From assembly GCA_035275345.1 (NCBI GenBank), contig DATEMY010000242.1, positions 1-20,376 of the forward strand: 20,376 nt of DNA. Direction: 5' to 3'. The notes beneath the pieces were generated by a model that had not been told where the DNA came from, did not search any database, and saw only the letters and a list, made by a program, of their open reading frames with translations. How positions within the stretch are numbered: the stretch's first letter is position 1; each line of letters starts with the position of its first letter. The translations under genes and the position numbers were made by a program. The DNA comes from JAJVID01 sp035275345. GTDB taxonomy: Bacteria; Acidobacteriota; Blastocatellia; RBC074. Shown here piece after piece: positions 1-6,372 of the stretch.

Positions 1-365
1 CGATTTAACGTCTTAACCGTGCATTCAGGTTGGACAACCTACAGTACGTCGCTCGCCGATTTTCAATGGTTCAGAGCGTCGCAACCGGCATGAATGACTC
101 CTAAAATATGTAGGGCAAACTGAACGGTTCGTCCGGCGCCCCCAAAAGGCGACTTTGATGAAAGCAAGGCAAACCGTACAATTTGCTTTGCATCCTCATT
201 TTGTCTCGATTTGCCTCATTTTGTGGGATGCCATTAGAAGAAGCAAGCGACGCGCTGGCGGAGGCTTTCTGTTGCCTGCCTGGGAGGCATAAGTTATCCT
301 CTGCAACCTTGAAGCGATTGCGATCCTCCAGCGTTAATTTCGATTAGGCGAGATGAGTTTCTGAA
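1..365. other. intergenic stretch with small repeats, no gene seen
   Basis: No convincing coding region is visible. The first frame is open from base 1 to a TGA at 91-93 and could be the tail of an upstream gene, but 30 codons are too few to judge. The stretch holds an inverted repeat (164-173 against 182-191, 9 of 10 positions paired, 8-base spacer). It also holds an 11-base direct repeat, cctcattttgt, at 194-204 and 214-224, that is, with a 20-base period. These could be operator sites or leader structure for the glycosyltransferase that starts at 366. That role is inferred from position only. Confidence 0.5.
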
Positions 366-1073
366 ATGCAAAATCCGCCCCTTCTCTCTGTCCTGATGCC
401 CGTTTACAACGAGGCGAACACCATTCATGAGATCATCAAGCGCGTCGAAGCGGTCGATCTGGGCGGGCTTCGCAAAGAACTGATCATTGTTGACGACGCT
501 TCTAAAGATGGGACGCGCGAGGCGCTGGATGAATTGCGAAAGAACGGGACGCATAAGATCTATTTCCACGCCCAGAATATGGGAAAAGGCGCGGCTCTCA
601 GGACCGCGCTGACGTACGCGTCGGGCGACATCATCATCATTCAGGACGCCGACCTGGAATATGACCCGGCTGAATACGCCGAGCTGATCGTGCCCATCCT
701 CGAAGGCCGCGCCGATGTGGTTTACGGCTCGCGCCTTTCGGGCGCCAAGGTGGCGCGCGCTTTCAACTTCTGGCATTTCATCGGCAACAAGATGCTCACG
801 TTGCTCACCAATGTGCTTTACAACTCGACCATCTCGGACATGGAGACCTGTTACAAGGTTTTCCGCGCCGACGTAATTAAAAACCTCCAGATCAGGTCGA
901 ACCGCTTCGATTTCGAGCCGGAGATCACCGCCAAAGTCCTCAAGCGCAAACACAAACTCTACGAAATGCCGATCTCGTATTACGGCCGCGATTTTTCGGA
1001 AGGCAAGAAAATCACCTGGCGCGACGGTTTTGCGGCTGTCTGGGCCTTGATCAAATACCGATTCATGGATTGA
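366..1073 (+). CDS. GT2 glycosyltransferase, DPM1/polyprenyl-phosphate glycosyltransferase-like, soluble
   Basis: A 235-aa GT-A fold family 2 glycosyltransferase, the size of the catalytic domain of dolichol-phosphate mannose synthases. Visible motifs: N-terminal LMPVYNEANT at 10-19, the nucleotide-binding VDDASKDGT at 42-50, the metal-binding DADL (DXD type) at 94-97, SDMETCYK at 157-164, FDFEPEITAK at 181-190 and GRDFSEGKK at 207-215. There is no membrane segment, so it should act at the cytoplasmic face of the membrane, moving a sugar from a nucleotide donor to polyprenyl phosphate. The sugar cannot be told from sequence. Its stop lies four bases before the ATG of the YfhO-family gene, so the two are probably co-translated and this enzyme may supply that protein's lipid-linked donor. 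The start at 366 has only a weak, distant purine stretch (about 345-352) as ribosome site. Confidence 0.9.
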   Translation: MQNPPLLSVLMPVYNEANTIHEIIKRVEAVDLGGLRKELIIVDDASKDGTREALDELRKNGTHKIYFHAQNMGKGAALRTALTYASGDIIIIQDADLEYDPAEYAELIVPILEGRADVVYGSRLSGAKVARAFNFWHFIGNKMLTLLTNVLYNSTISDMETCYKVFRADVIKNLQIRSNRFDFEPEITAKVLKRKHKLYEMPISYYGRDFSEGKKITWRDGFAAVWALIKYRFMD

Positions 1074-1077
1074 TCGA

Positions 1078-4000
1078 ATGAAAGACAAGGAGCCAAGGGG
1101 GCAAGGAGACAAGGGGACAAGGAGACAAGGGGACAAGGAGACAAGGGAAGGAGGGGAAGGGGAAATCAGGAGAAGTGATTCCCTCACCCCTCGTCCCCTT
1201 GTCGCCTTGTCTCCTTGTCCCCTTGTCCCCTTGTCCCCCCGTCTCCTCGTCTCTCTCTCCCTCTTACTCATTCCCCTCATCTACTTCTTCCCGGTTCTAC
1301 TCGGCAAAGTCGTATTAGCTCCCGGCGACGGTTGGTCGCAGAATTTCGGCGTACGCGCTCTGACGGGGCAGATGCTCCTCGACGGCCAACCGCCGCTGTG
1401 GAATCCCTATATCTTCGCCGGCATGCCGCTGATGGCGAGCCTGGTCGCCGGCGCGTTCTATCCTCCGAACTGGTTATTTGCGTTTCTGCCCCCCGGGTTA
1501 GCGATGAACGTTGTGGTGATCACGACTTATCACCTGGCTCTGGTCGGGAGCTATCTTTACGCGCGTCGCATCGGCGTAGAGCGGATCGCAGCCCTGCTTG
1601 CGGGCGTGGCGTTTACCTTCGGCGGGTTTATGATCGCGCATCTGTCGCATACGCCACGCATCGCCGCCGCCGCGTGGCTGCCGTGGGTCTTGTTGGCTGT
1701 CGAAAACATCGCCCGCGCGGATTCGCTTCAGAAAACCTGGCTTTGGGCCGCGCTCGGCGCTTTGTTCATCGCGTTGCAATTTTTTGCGGGCGAAGGACAG
1801 GTTACCTTTTTCACGGCCATGGTCGCCGCGCCCTGCGCCGCGCTGGCGCTGGCGAGATGCGGATCAAATCGGGTCCGCGCGCGAATCGCCGTTGCGCTTG
1901 CGGTGATGCTCCTATGCGGCGTCCTGATTTCATTGGTCGAACTGCTGCCCGCGATCGAGTTGCTCGAGCAGAGCGAACGCCGGGATCCCGGACCGGCTTT
2001 CTTCGATTCGTCTTCTTACCCGCCCTGGCAACTGCCGGCTTTGATCTTCCCGTACTTTTTCGGCGGAGCGATGCTGCCGCCTTACCGCGTTGAGTATTGG
2101 GGACGGGAGATCGCCGCGATCATGTGCGGTTACGTCGGGATGCTGTCGTGGCTGTTGGCGGGCGTGGCGCTCTTCGCAAACAAGCGCGCTTCGACAAGCG
2201 AGCGCGCTTCAACAAGCGAGCGCGCTTCAACAAGCGAGCGCGCTTCGACAAGCGAGCGCGCTTTGAGTCTGGACGCGGATGAAATCGCCGCTGAGAAGAT
2301 CGCCGGCGGTGACCGCGCGCGCGTCTGGCTGTGGCTGTGCGTCGCAGTAGTTTCGATGCTGCTGGCCTTCGGCGGCTATCTCCCGTTCGAGTTGAACCAT
2401 AAGCTCTACCGCATCCCAGGCTACAACAGCTTCCGAGGGTTATATCGCCATCAATATGAATTCACCTTCGCCATGGCGATGCTCGCCGCGCTCGGGATGA
2501 ATCGGCTTCTCAGGTTCCCGAAGGCGTTAGCGCGGCGGGCGTTCATTCAAAGCGCGCTGGCGCTGACGCTGATCGTTCTGATCGTAGTTGTACTTTATCG
2601 CTTCTTCGCCAAATCTCTTGCCGGCGTCAACCCTCTTCCGTCCCAGGCCAATTCGCTAAGCAATCCTGAATTCGTCGTCCCGCTCGCATGCTTTGCGCTT
2701 AGCCTATTTACGCTCTGGTACTCCGCAATCCGCAATCCCAGAGTCCCAATCGGCAATCTCCTCCTGTTGGGCGTCCTGCTCGTGGATGTCGCGAGCTACG
2801 GCCATTTTTTCCACTGGCCGATTGCGAAATTCGATGTGAAGGCGAGGCTGGCTGATCCTCCTTCCGTGCGGTTAATAAAAGCGCGTGAGGCGGATTTCAA
2901 TTCGTTCCGGGTCATGAGTCACTTAACGCTGCCTGATTACGCGCGCGCCTGGCCGGAAGACCCAAGCTTCGAAGCGGTCAATCAGCCGAACGTCTCGATC
3001 TTGCGCGGGCTGCAGAGCGTCAGCGGTTACGACATCCTGCGGCCTGTCCGCGCCGGGGAGATGACAGGCTCGGCGGGATCCGCGATCAATGGCTATGCGC
3101 AGGATCGCCGATCTTTCGGACTTGATGACCGGGGGCTGGATCTGCTCAATGTCAAATACCTGATTGTAGGCGCCGGGGGAGGCGCAAGAAGCGCAGGCGG
3201 AAGTGATGGCAAAGGCGATGGCTGGCTCGATTATGACGGGGTCAAATTCACCCCAAGCAATTTCAATGTGGAATTCGGACCTGGAATAAGTTTGACGACC
3301 GATCCTGGCGGCGCGCCGGCGACCGAGATCGCCGTCGTATCGTTGATGGCCAATTCGACGCATCTGCCGGACGGCGCGCCAGTGTTGAAGTTCCGCTTGC
3401 GCGCGCGCGACGGTCGCGTGATCGAGCGAGAGTTGCAAGCGGGGCGCGACACCTCCGAATGGGCTTACGACCGCGCCGACGTGAAACCGGTGATCAAACA
3501 TCGGCGGGCGCGCGTTGTGGAAAGCGCGCCCGCCGAAGGATTCGACGCGCATTATTACCTGGGGAGATTACAGTTCGACCGCGTGGAGATCGAGAAGATC
3601 GAATGGATTTACGCTCGCGAAGACGCATCGCTCCATGTCGTCCGCGCAAGCTTGCGCGACTCTCAGACCGGGGCTTCAACGCCGCTGGCGTCTTACGGCT
3701 ACCCGGCCGAGCGCTGGCGCAAGCTCGCGCAGTTCGATCAGCCGGCGCCGGTGGATGTTTACGAGAATCTGCGGGCCAGGCCCCGCGCGTGGTTTGTCGA
3801 TCGCGTCCTGGCTCTCTCTCCGGGCGAAGACCTCAAGACGATCAGGTCCGGCAGAATTTCCGGGTACGCGGGGGGTGACGCGGAGCGCCGCGCTTTTGAG
3901 GGGCGGGCGTTTGACCCGGCCCGAGAGGCTTTGATCGAGGCCGAGTGTAACGGGTGCGGCGCTCCGCTGATCAGCGCCGCAGATGGCGCGCAGGTGAAGA

Positions 4001-4308
4001 TCACTCGTTACGAGCCGAATCGGATCGAACTCACGACCGCCAATCCGAACGACGGTTTTCTCGTTTTGAGCGAGATTTATTATCAGGGTTGGGAGGCGCG
4101 AATTGACGGCCATCCGACAAAGGTTTATCGGACCGATTATACGCTTCGCGGAATCTTTGTCCCCGCGGGCGAGCGCCGGGTCGAATTCATCTATCGCCCC
4201 CGGAGTTTGCGCAACGGCGCTATCGGCGCGGGGTTGGGCGTAATGATACTTCTGCTGGGCGCCGTTTTCTGCCGCCGTTTCGCCAAACCGGCGGCCTCGC
4301 GCGCCTGA
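1078..4308 (+). CDS. YfhO-family polytopic membrane protein, probable GT-C glycosyltransferase
   Basis: A 1076-aa protein with about a dozen hydrophobic segments by eye, a large soluble region at about 600-1050 and a last membrane helix near 1051-1067. GT-C-like marks are the first-loop Asp84 in APGDGWSQNF, then PLWNP at 106-110. A late conserved block begins RYEPNRIEL at 977. It aligns along its length with the first 960 residues of the minus-strand protein at 8599-13116, so the two are paralogues. Known family fact: Bacillus YfhO transfers a sugar from undecaprenyl phosphate to lipoteichoic acid. The acceptor here is unknown. Two oddities: residues 1 to about 60 are encoded by a G-rich/C-rich inverted repeat, and residues 371-394 are four ASTSER units. 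The paralogue has neither. The start at 1078 sits four bases after the upstream stop and is probably original, with the repeat inserted just behind it. Initiation downstream of the repeat cannot be excluded. Confidence 0.88.
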   Translation: MKDKEPRGQGDKGTRRQGDKETREGGEGEIRRSDSLTPRPLVALSPCPLVPLSPRLLVSLSLLLIPLIYFFPVLLGKVVLAPGDGWSQNFGVRALTGQMLLDGQPPLWNPYIFAGMPLMASLVAGAFYPPNWLFAFLPPGLAMNVVVITTYHLALVGSYLYARRIGVERIAALLAGVAFTFGGFMIAHLSHTPRIAAAAWLPWVLLAVENIARADSLQKTWLWAALGALFIALQFFAGEGQVTFFTAMVAAPCAALALARCGSNRVRARIAVALAVMLLCGVLISLVELLPAIELLEQSERRDPGPAFFDSSSYPPWQLPALIFPYFFGGAMLPPYRVEYWGREIAAIMCGYVGMLSWLLAGVALFANKRASTSERASTSERASTSERASTSERALSLDADEIAAEKIAGGDRARVWLWLCVAVVSMLLAFGGYLPFELNHKLYRIPGYNSFRGLYRHQYEFTFAMAMLAALGMNRLLRFPKALARRAFIQSALALTLIVLIVVVLYRFFAKSLAGVNPLPSQANSLSNPEFVVPLACFALSLFTLWYSAIRNPRVPIGNLLLLGVLLVDVASYGHFFHWPIAKFDVKARLADPPSVRLIKAREADFNSFRVMSHLTLPDYARAWPEDPSFEAVNQPNVSILRGLQSVSGYDILRPVRAGEMTGSAGSAINGYAQDRRSFGLDDRGLDLLNVKYLIVGAGGGARSAGGSDGKGDGWLDYDGVKFTPSNFNVEFGPGISLTTDPGGAPATEIAVVSLMANSTHLPDGAPVLKFRLRARDGRVIERELQAGRDTSEWAYDRADVKPVIKHRRARVVESAPAEGFDAHYYLGRLQFDRVEIEKIEWIYAREDASLHVVRASLRDSQTGASTPLASYGYPAERWRKLAQFDQPAPVDVYENLRARPRAWFVDRVLALSPGEDLKTIRSGRISGYAGGDAERRAFEGRAFDPAREALIEAECNGCGAPLISAADGAQVKITRYEPNRIELTTANPNDGFLVLSEIYYQGWEARIDGHPTKVYRTDYTLRGIFVPAGERRVEFIYRPRSLRNGAIGAGLGVMILLLGAVFCRRFAKPAASRA
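1085..1260. repeat. G-rich/C-rich heptanucleotide-type inverted repeat inside the start of a gene
   Basis: The left arm (about 1085-1165) is built of short units such as ggggaca and aggagac. The right arm (about 1190-1255) is its approximate reverse complement, built of ccttgtc and ccccttgtc units. About 25 bases lie between them. The arms could fold into a long imperfect hairpin in DNA or mRNA immediately after the start codon at 1078. The left arm is read as a Gly/Asp/Lys/Arg-rich peptide and the right arm as a Leu/Pro/Ser-rich peptide that runs into the first membrane helix. Similar short tandem heptanucleotide repeats are known from cyanobacteria and other genomes with many repeats. Assignment to that class is from memory of pattern, not a search. 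Confidence 0.85.
2188..2259. repeat. 18-bp tandem repeat, four units, in frame (ASTSER x4)
   Basis: Four back-to-back 18-base units (2188-2205, 2206-2223, 2224-2241, 2242-2259) each encode Ala-Ser-Thr-Ser-Glu-Arg. They differ only at the wobble base of the Ser codon (tcg, tca, tca, tcg). They lie in a loop between membrane helices of the YfhO-family protein. The paralogue at 8599-13116 has only a short FAKQGNK loop at this place, so the expansion is specific to this copy. The near-identity of the units suggests recent slippage or unequal crossing-over. Confidence 0.93.
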
Positions 4309-4351
4309 TGTCCGATTCGTTGACGCTCGCGGTCGCTGCAACAACGGTACG

Positions 4352-4413
4352 GTGCCGCGCGCGTAAGCAAGCGGTTGACCCAACACGCAACCGCTTGCTT
4401 ACGCGCGCGGTAC
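4352..4413. repeat. long perfect-stem palindrome, REP-like
   Basis: Arms at 4352-4377 and 4388-4413 pair at 25 of 26 positions around a 10-base loop. The core of each arm is gcgcgtaagcaagcggttg or its complement. The element lies between the YfhO gene (stop at 4308) and the next glycosyltransferase (start at 4454). No T-run follows, so it is not a classical intrinsic terminator, although such a stem could still stop or stabilise the transcript. Its form resembles dispersed REP-type palindromes. Only one copy is seen in this window. Confidence 0.8.
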
Positions 4414-4453
4414 TGTTAGACTGATACTGACTATCCGACCCGGGTTTGATCAT

Positions 4454-5449
4454 ATGCGACCGACCATCTCCGTCATACTTCCTGTTTACAACGAACGCGA
4501 AACTCTGCTCGAGTTGAAAGCGCGGCTCACGCCGATTCTGGAAGAGCGAGTGGGCGGATCGTTCGAAGTCCTGTTTGTCGACGACGGCAGCCGCGACGGT
4601 TCCGATCTGATCATTGACGGCTTCCACGAGCGCGATCCGCGGTTTAAGGCGATCCATTTTTCGCGCAACTTCGGCCACCAGGCCGCGCTCCAGGCCGGGC
4701 TTGACGCGGCTTCGGGCGACTCAGTCGCGCTGATGGACGCCGATCTGCAAGACCCGCCCGAATTGCTTGAACAATTCATCGGGCGTTGGCGGCAGGGTTA
4801 CGATGTCGTTTACGCGGTGCGGAAAAAACGTAAAGAGGCGTTCTGGAAGCGCGCATCCTACGCCGTCTTCTACCGCACGATGAAGGCCATCTCGGAGATC
4901 GACGTACCGCTGGACGCCGGCGATTTTTGCCTCATGGATCGCCGCGTAGTCGACACGCTGGTCTCGCTCAGGGAGCGCAACCGGTACCTGCGCGGCTTGC
5001 GCAGCTGGGTCGGTTTCAAGCAAATCGGCGTTGAATACGAACGTGACGCGCGGCATGCGGGCGACCCGAAATACACTCTGCGGAAGCTCGTGGGACTGGC
5101 CTTGTCGGGCTACATCGGATTTTCGGCGGCGCCTTTGCGGGTGGCCACCTGGCTGGGATTGGCCTCGGCGATGGCCGGGTTTTTAGTCGCGTTGTGGGCC
5201 GTCTACACGAAGCTTGCGGGAATTTACAGCCCGCGCGGGTGGGCCTCGACGATAGCCATAATCATGTTCATCGGTGGGGTGCAGCTCCTGATGCTGGGCG
5301 TGATCGGCGAATACCTCAGCCGCGTTTACGACGAAGTCCGACGGCGACCGCTTTACATCGTGCGTTCACGCGCCGGGCTTGATGATCGCGCCGGCGTTTC
5401 GGAGCTTGCCGAGGGCGCTTCCGTTTCGCATTTACGGTCAGGTTACTGA
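4454..5449 (+). CDS. GtrB/CsbB-like membrane-anchored GT2 glycosyltransferase
   Basis: A 331-aa protein with the usual length and plan of bactoprenol-phosphate glycosyltransferases (GtrB, CsbB, ArnC type). Order of motifs: SVILPVYNE at 6-14, VDDGSRDGS at 42-50, DADLQDPPE at 95-103, the RNRYLRGLRSWVGF block at 175-188, and KYTLRKL at 206-212. Two membrane helices follow at about 229-251 and 265-286, then the family's GEYLSRVYDE at 285-294. Expected reaction: transfer of a sugar from a nucleotide donor to undecaprenyl phosphate at the cytoplasmic face. Known parallel: in Bacillus, CsbB charges the lipid, GtcA flips it and YfhO transfers the sugar, so a CsbB-like gene next to a YfhO-like gene is meaningful. 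A tail from about 305 to the end looks unconserved. The start has no clear ribosome site but matches the family N-terminus. Confidence 0.92.
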   Translation: MRPTISVILPVYNERETLLELKARLTPILEERVGGSFEVLFVDDGSRDGSDLIIDGFHERDPRFKAIHFSRNFGHQAALQAGLDAASGDSVALMDADLQDPPELLEQFIGRWRQGYDVVYAVRKKRKEAFWKRASYAVFYRTMKAISEIDVPLDAGDFCLMDRRVVDTLVSLRERNRYLRGLRSWVGFKQIGVEYERDARHAGDPKYTLRKLVGLALSGYIGFSAAPLRVATWLGLASAMAGFLVALWAVYTKLAGIYSPRGWASTIAIIMFIGGVQLLMLGVIGEYLSRVYDEVRRRPLYIVRSRAGLDDRAGVSELAEGASVSHLRSGY

Positions 5450-5487
5450 CGTAATCGCCGTACATGCTTTTCGAGAAAAAGAATAGC

Positions 5488-5583
5488 GGCCACGAATAAA
5501 CACGAATGGACACGAATGGTGGTTTGTGAGAGTAGACATTAATATAAAGAAAACGATTCATGTCTTCAGTGTTCATTCGTGGC
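5488..5583. repeat. 10-bp-period cacgaat repeat with inverted ends
   Basis: Three 10-base units beginning cacgaat lie at 5491-5500, 5501-5510 and 5511-5520. A further arm, gtgttcattcgtggc at 5569-5583, is the reverse complement of 5489-5503 at 14 of 15 positions. The block between is more A+T-rich than its surroundings. The whole looks like a small non-coding dispersed element with inverted ends, inserted in the 158-base gap before the methyltransferase that starts at 5608. No protein of its own is supported. Confidence 0.75.
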
Positions 5584-5607
5584 TGATATACTTTTCTTAA
5601 ATGTCAT

Positions 5608-6372
5608 ATGAAGCAGCAATTCGCAAAACAATACGCAAATTTAGAAGAGTGGCACTGGTGGTTTCGGGGACGCCAGCGGATTCTCGAATCGGTCCTGCGG
5701 CGAGAATTCGGTTCCGATAATTCAATTTCGATTGCGTCCGTCGGCTGTGGGCCTGCTGAGGGTTTACAGTGGCTCGAGCCGTTCGTCGGCCCGCGCGGGA
5801 AGATAGTCGGGATAGATGTGGAGCCGATTCACGCGCGCAGCATAGCTCCGCACATCGAATACGTGATTGGAAAGCTGGAGACGGCGCTGATCGCTCCCGG
5901 CTCATTCGACGTTGTGCTGGCGCTGGACGTGCTGGAGCACCTGGACAACGACGCTATCGGGTTGTACCACGCGGCGCAAATGGTCAAGCCGGACGGGCTG
6001 CTTCTGATCACGGTTCCAGCGCTGCCGAGTTTGTGGGGCGGACAGGACGTCATCAGCCATCACCGCCGCCGCTACACGAAAGCGACGCTGCTTCGGACCT
6101 TCGCGCGAGCCGGGTTGCCTGCGCCGCGCGTCAGCTATTTCAACACGCTCCTGTTTCCGCCGGTCGCCGGAATGCGATGGACGCGGCGCGCTCTGGGAAA
6201 GGCCACGGTCGCGCGCAGCGATTTCGACGACACTCGGCCCGGACTGATAAACGAAGCGCTGGCATTGGTCTTTGCCGCCGAAAGGCATATCGTCCCACGG
6301 ATGGCTCTGCCGATAGGCGTCAGCCTGCTGGCGACTCTGAAGATCGGGCGGCGCGACGCCGCTATTGTTTGA
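5608..6372 (+). CDS. class I SAM-dependent methyltransferase
   Basis: A 254-aa Rossmann-fold methyltransferase. Motif I is SVGCGPAEG at 44-52, the acidic residue binding the SAM ribose is probably Asp70 (VGIDVEP), and LDVLEHLDND at 106-115 is the typical post-motif-II segment. The N-terminal EWHWWFRGRQRIL at 14-26, HHRRRYTKATL at 151-161 and SYFNTLLFP at 176-184 match a subgroup often found beside lipid-linked glycosyltransferases in envelope polysaccharide clusters. The hydrophobic stretch near 180-190 and the C-terminal tail may touch the membrane. Substrate unknown: a sugar, a glycolipid or a quinone-like lipid are all possible, and the location favours the first two. Its stop overlaps the stop of the minus-strand gene by 11 bases (6362-6372), a tail-to-tail overlap. 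Confidence 0.85.
   Translation: MKQQFAKQYANLEEWHWWFRGRQRILESVLRREFGSDNSISIASVGCGPAEGLQWLEPFVGPRGKIVGIDVEPIHARSIAPHIEYVIGKLETALIAPGSFDVVLALDVLEHLDNDAIGLYHAAQMVKPDGLLLITVPALPSLWGGQDVISHHRRRYTKATLLRTFARAGLPAPRVSYFNTLLFPPVAGMRWTRRALGKATVARSDFDDTRPGLINEALALVFAAERHIVPRMALPIGVSLLATLKIGRRDAAIV

Noticed and set aside
294..1280. Long minus-strand open frame over the first glycosyltransferase and the inverted repeat
   Set aside because: It lies opposite a clear GT2 gene, and its N-terminal part is only the translated repeat. No family motif is visible.
2720..2755. ccgcaatc-type short repeats inside the YfhO gene
   Set aside because: Only two and a half imperfect units, and the encoded stretch still aligns with the paralogue (LWYSAIRNP against LWLSARRRN), so it is better explained as coding sequence.
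3676..4386. 236-codon minus-strand open frame over the end of the YfhO gene
   Set aside because: It shadows a conserved plus-strand region that aligns with the paralogue, and its start lies in the palindrome at 4352-4413.
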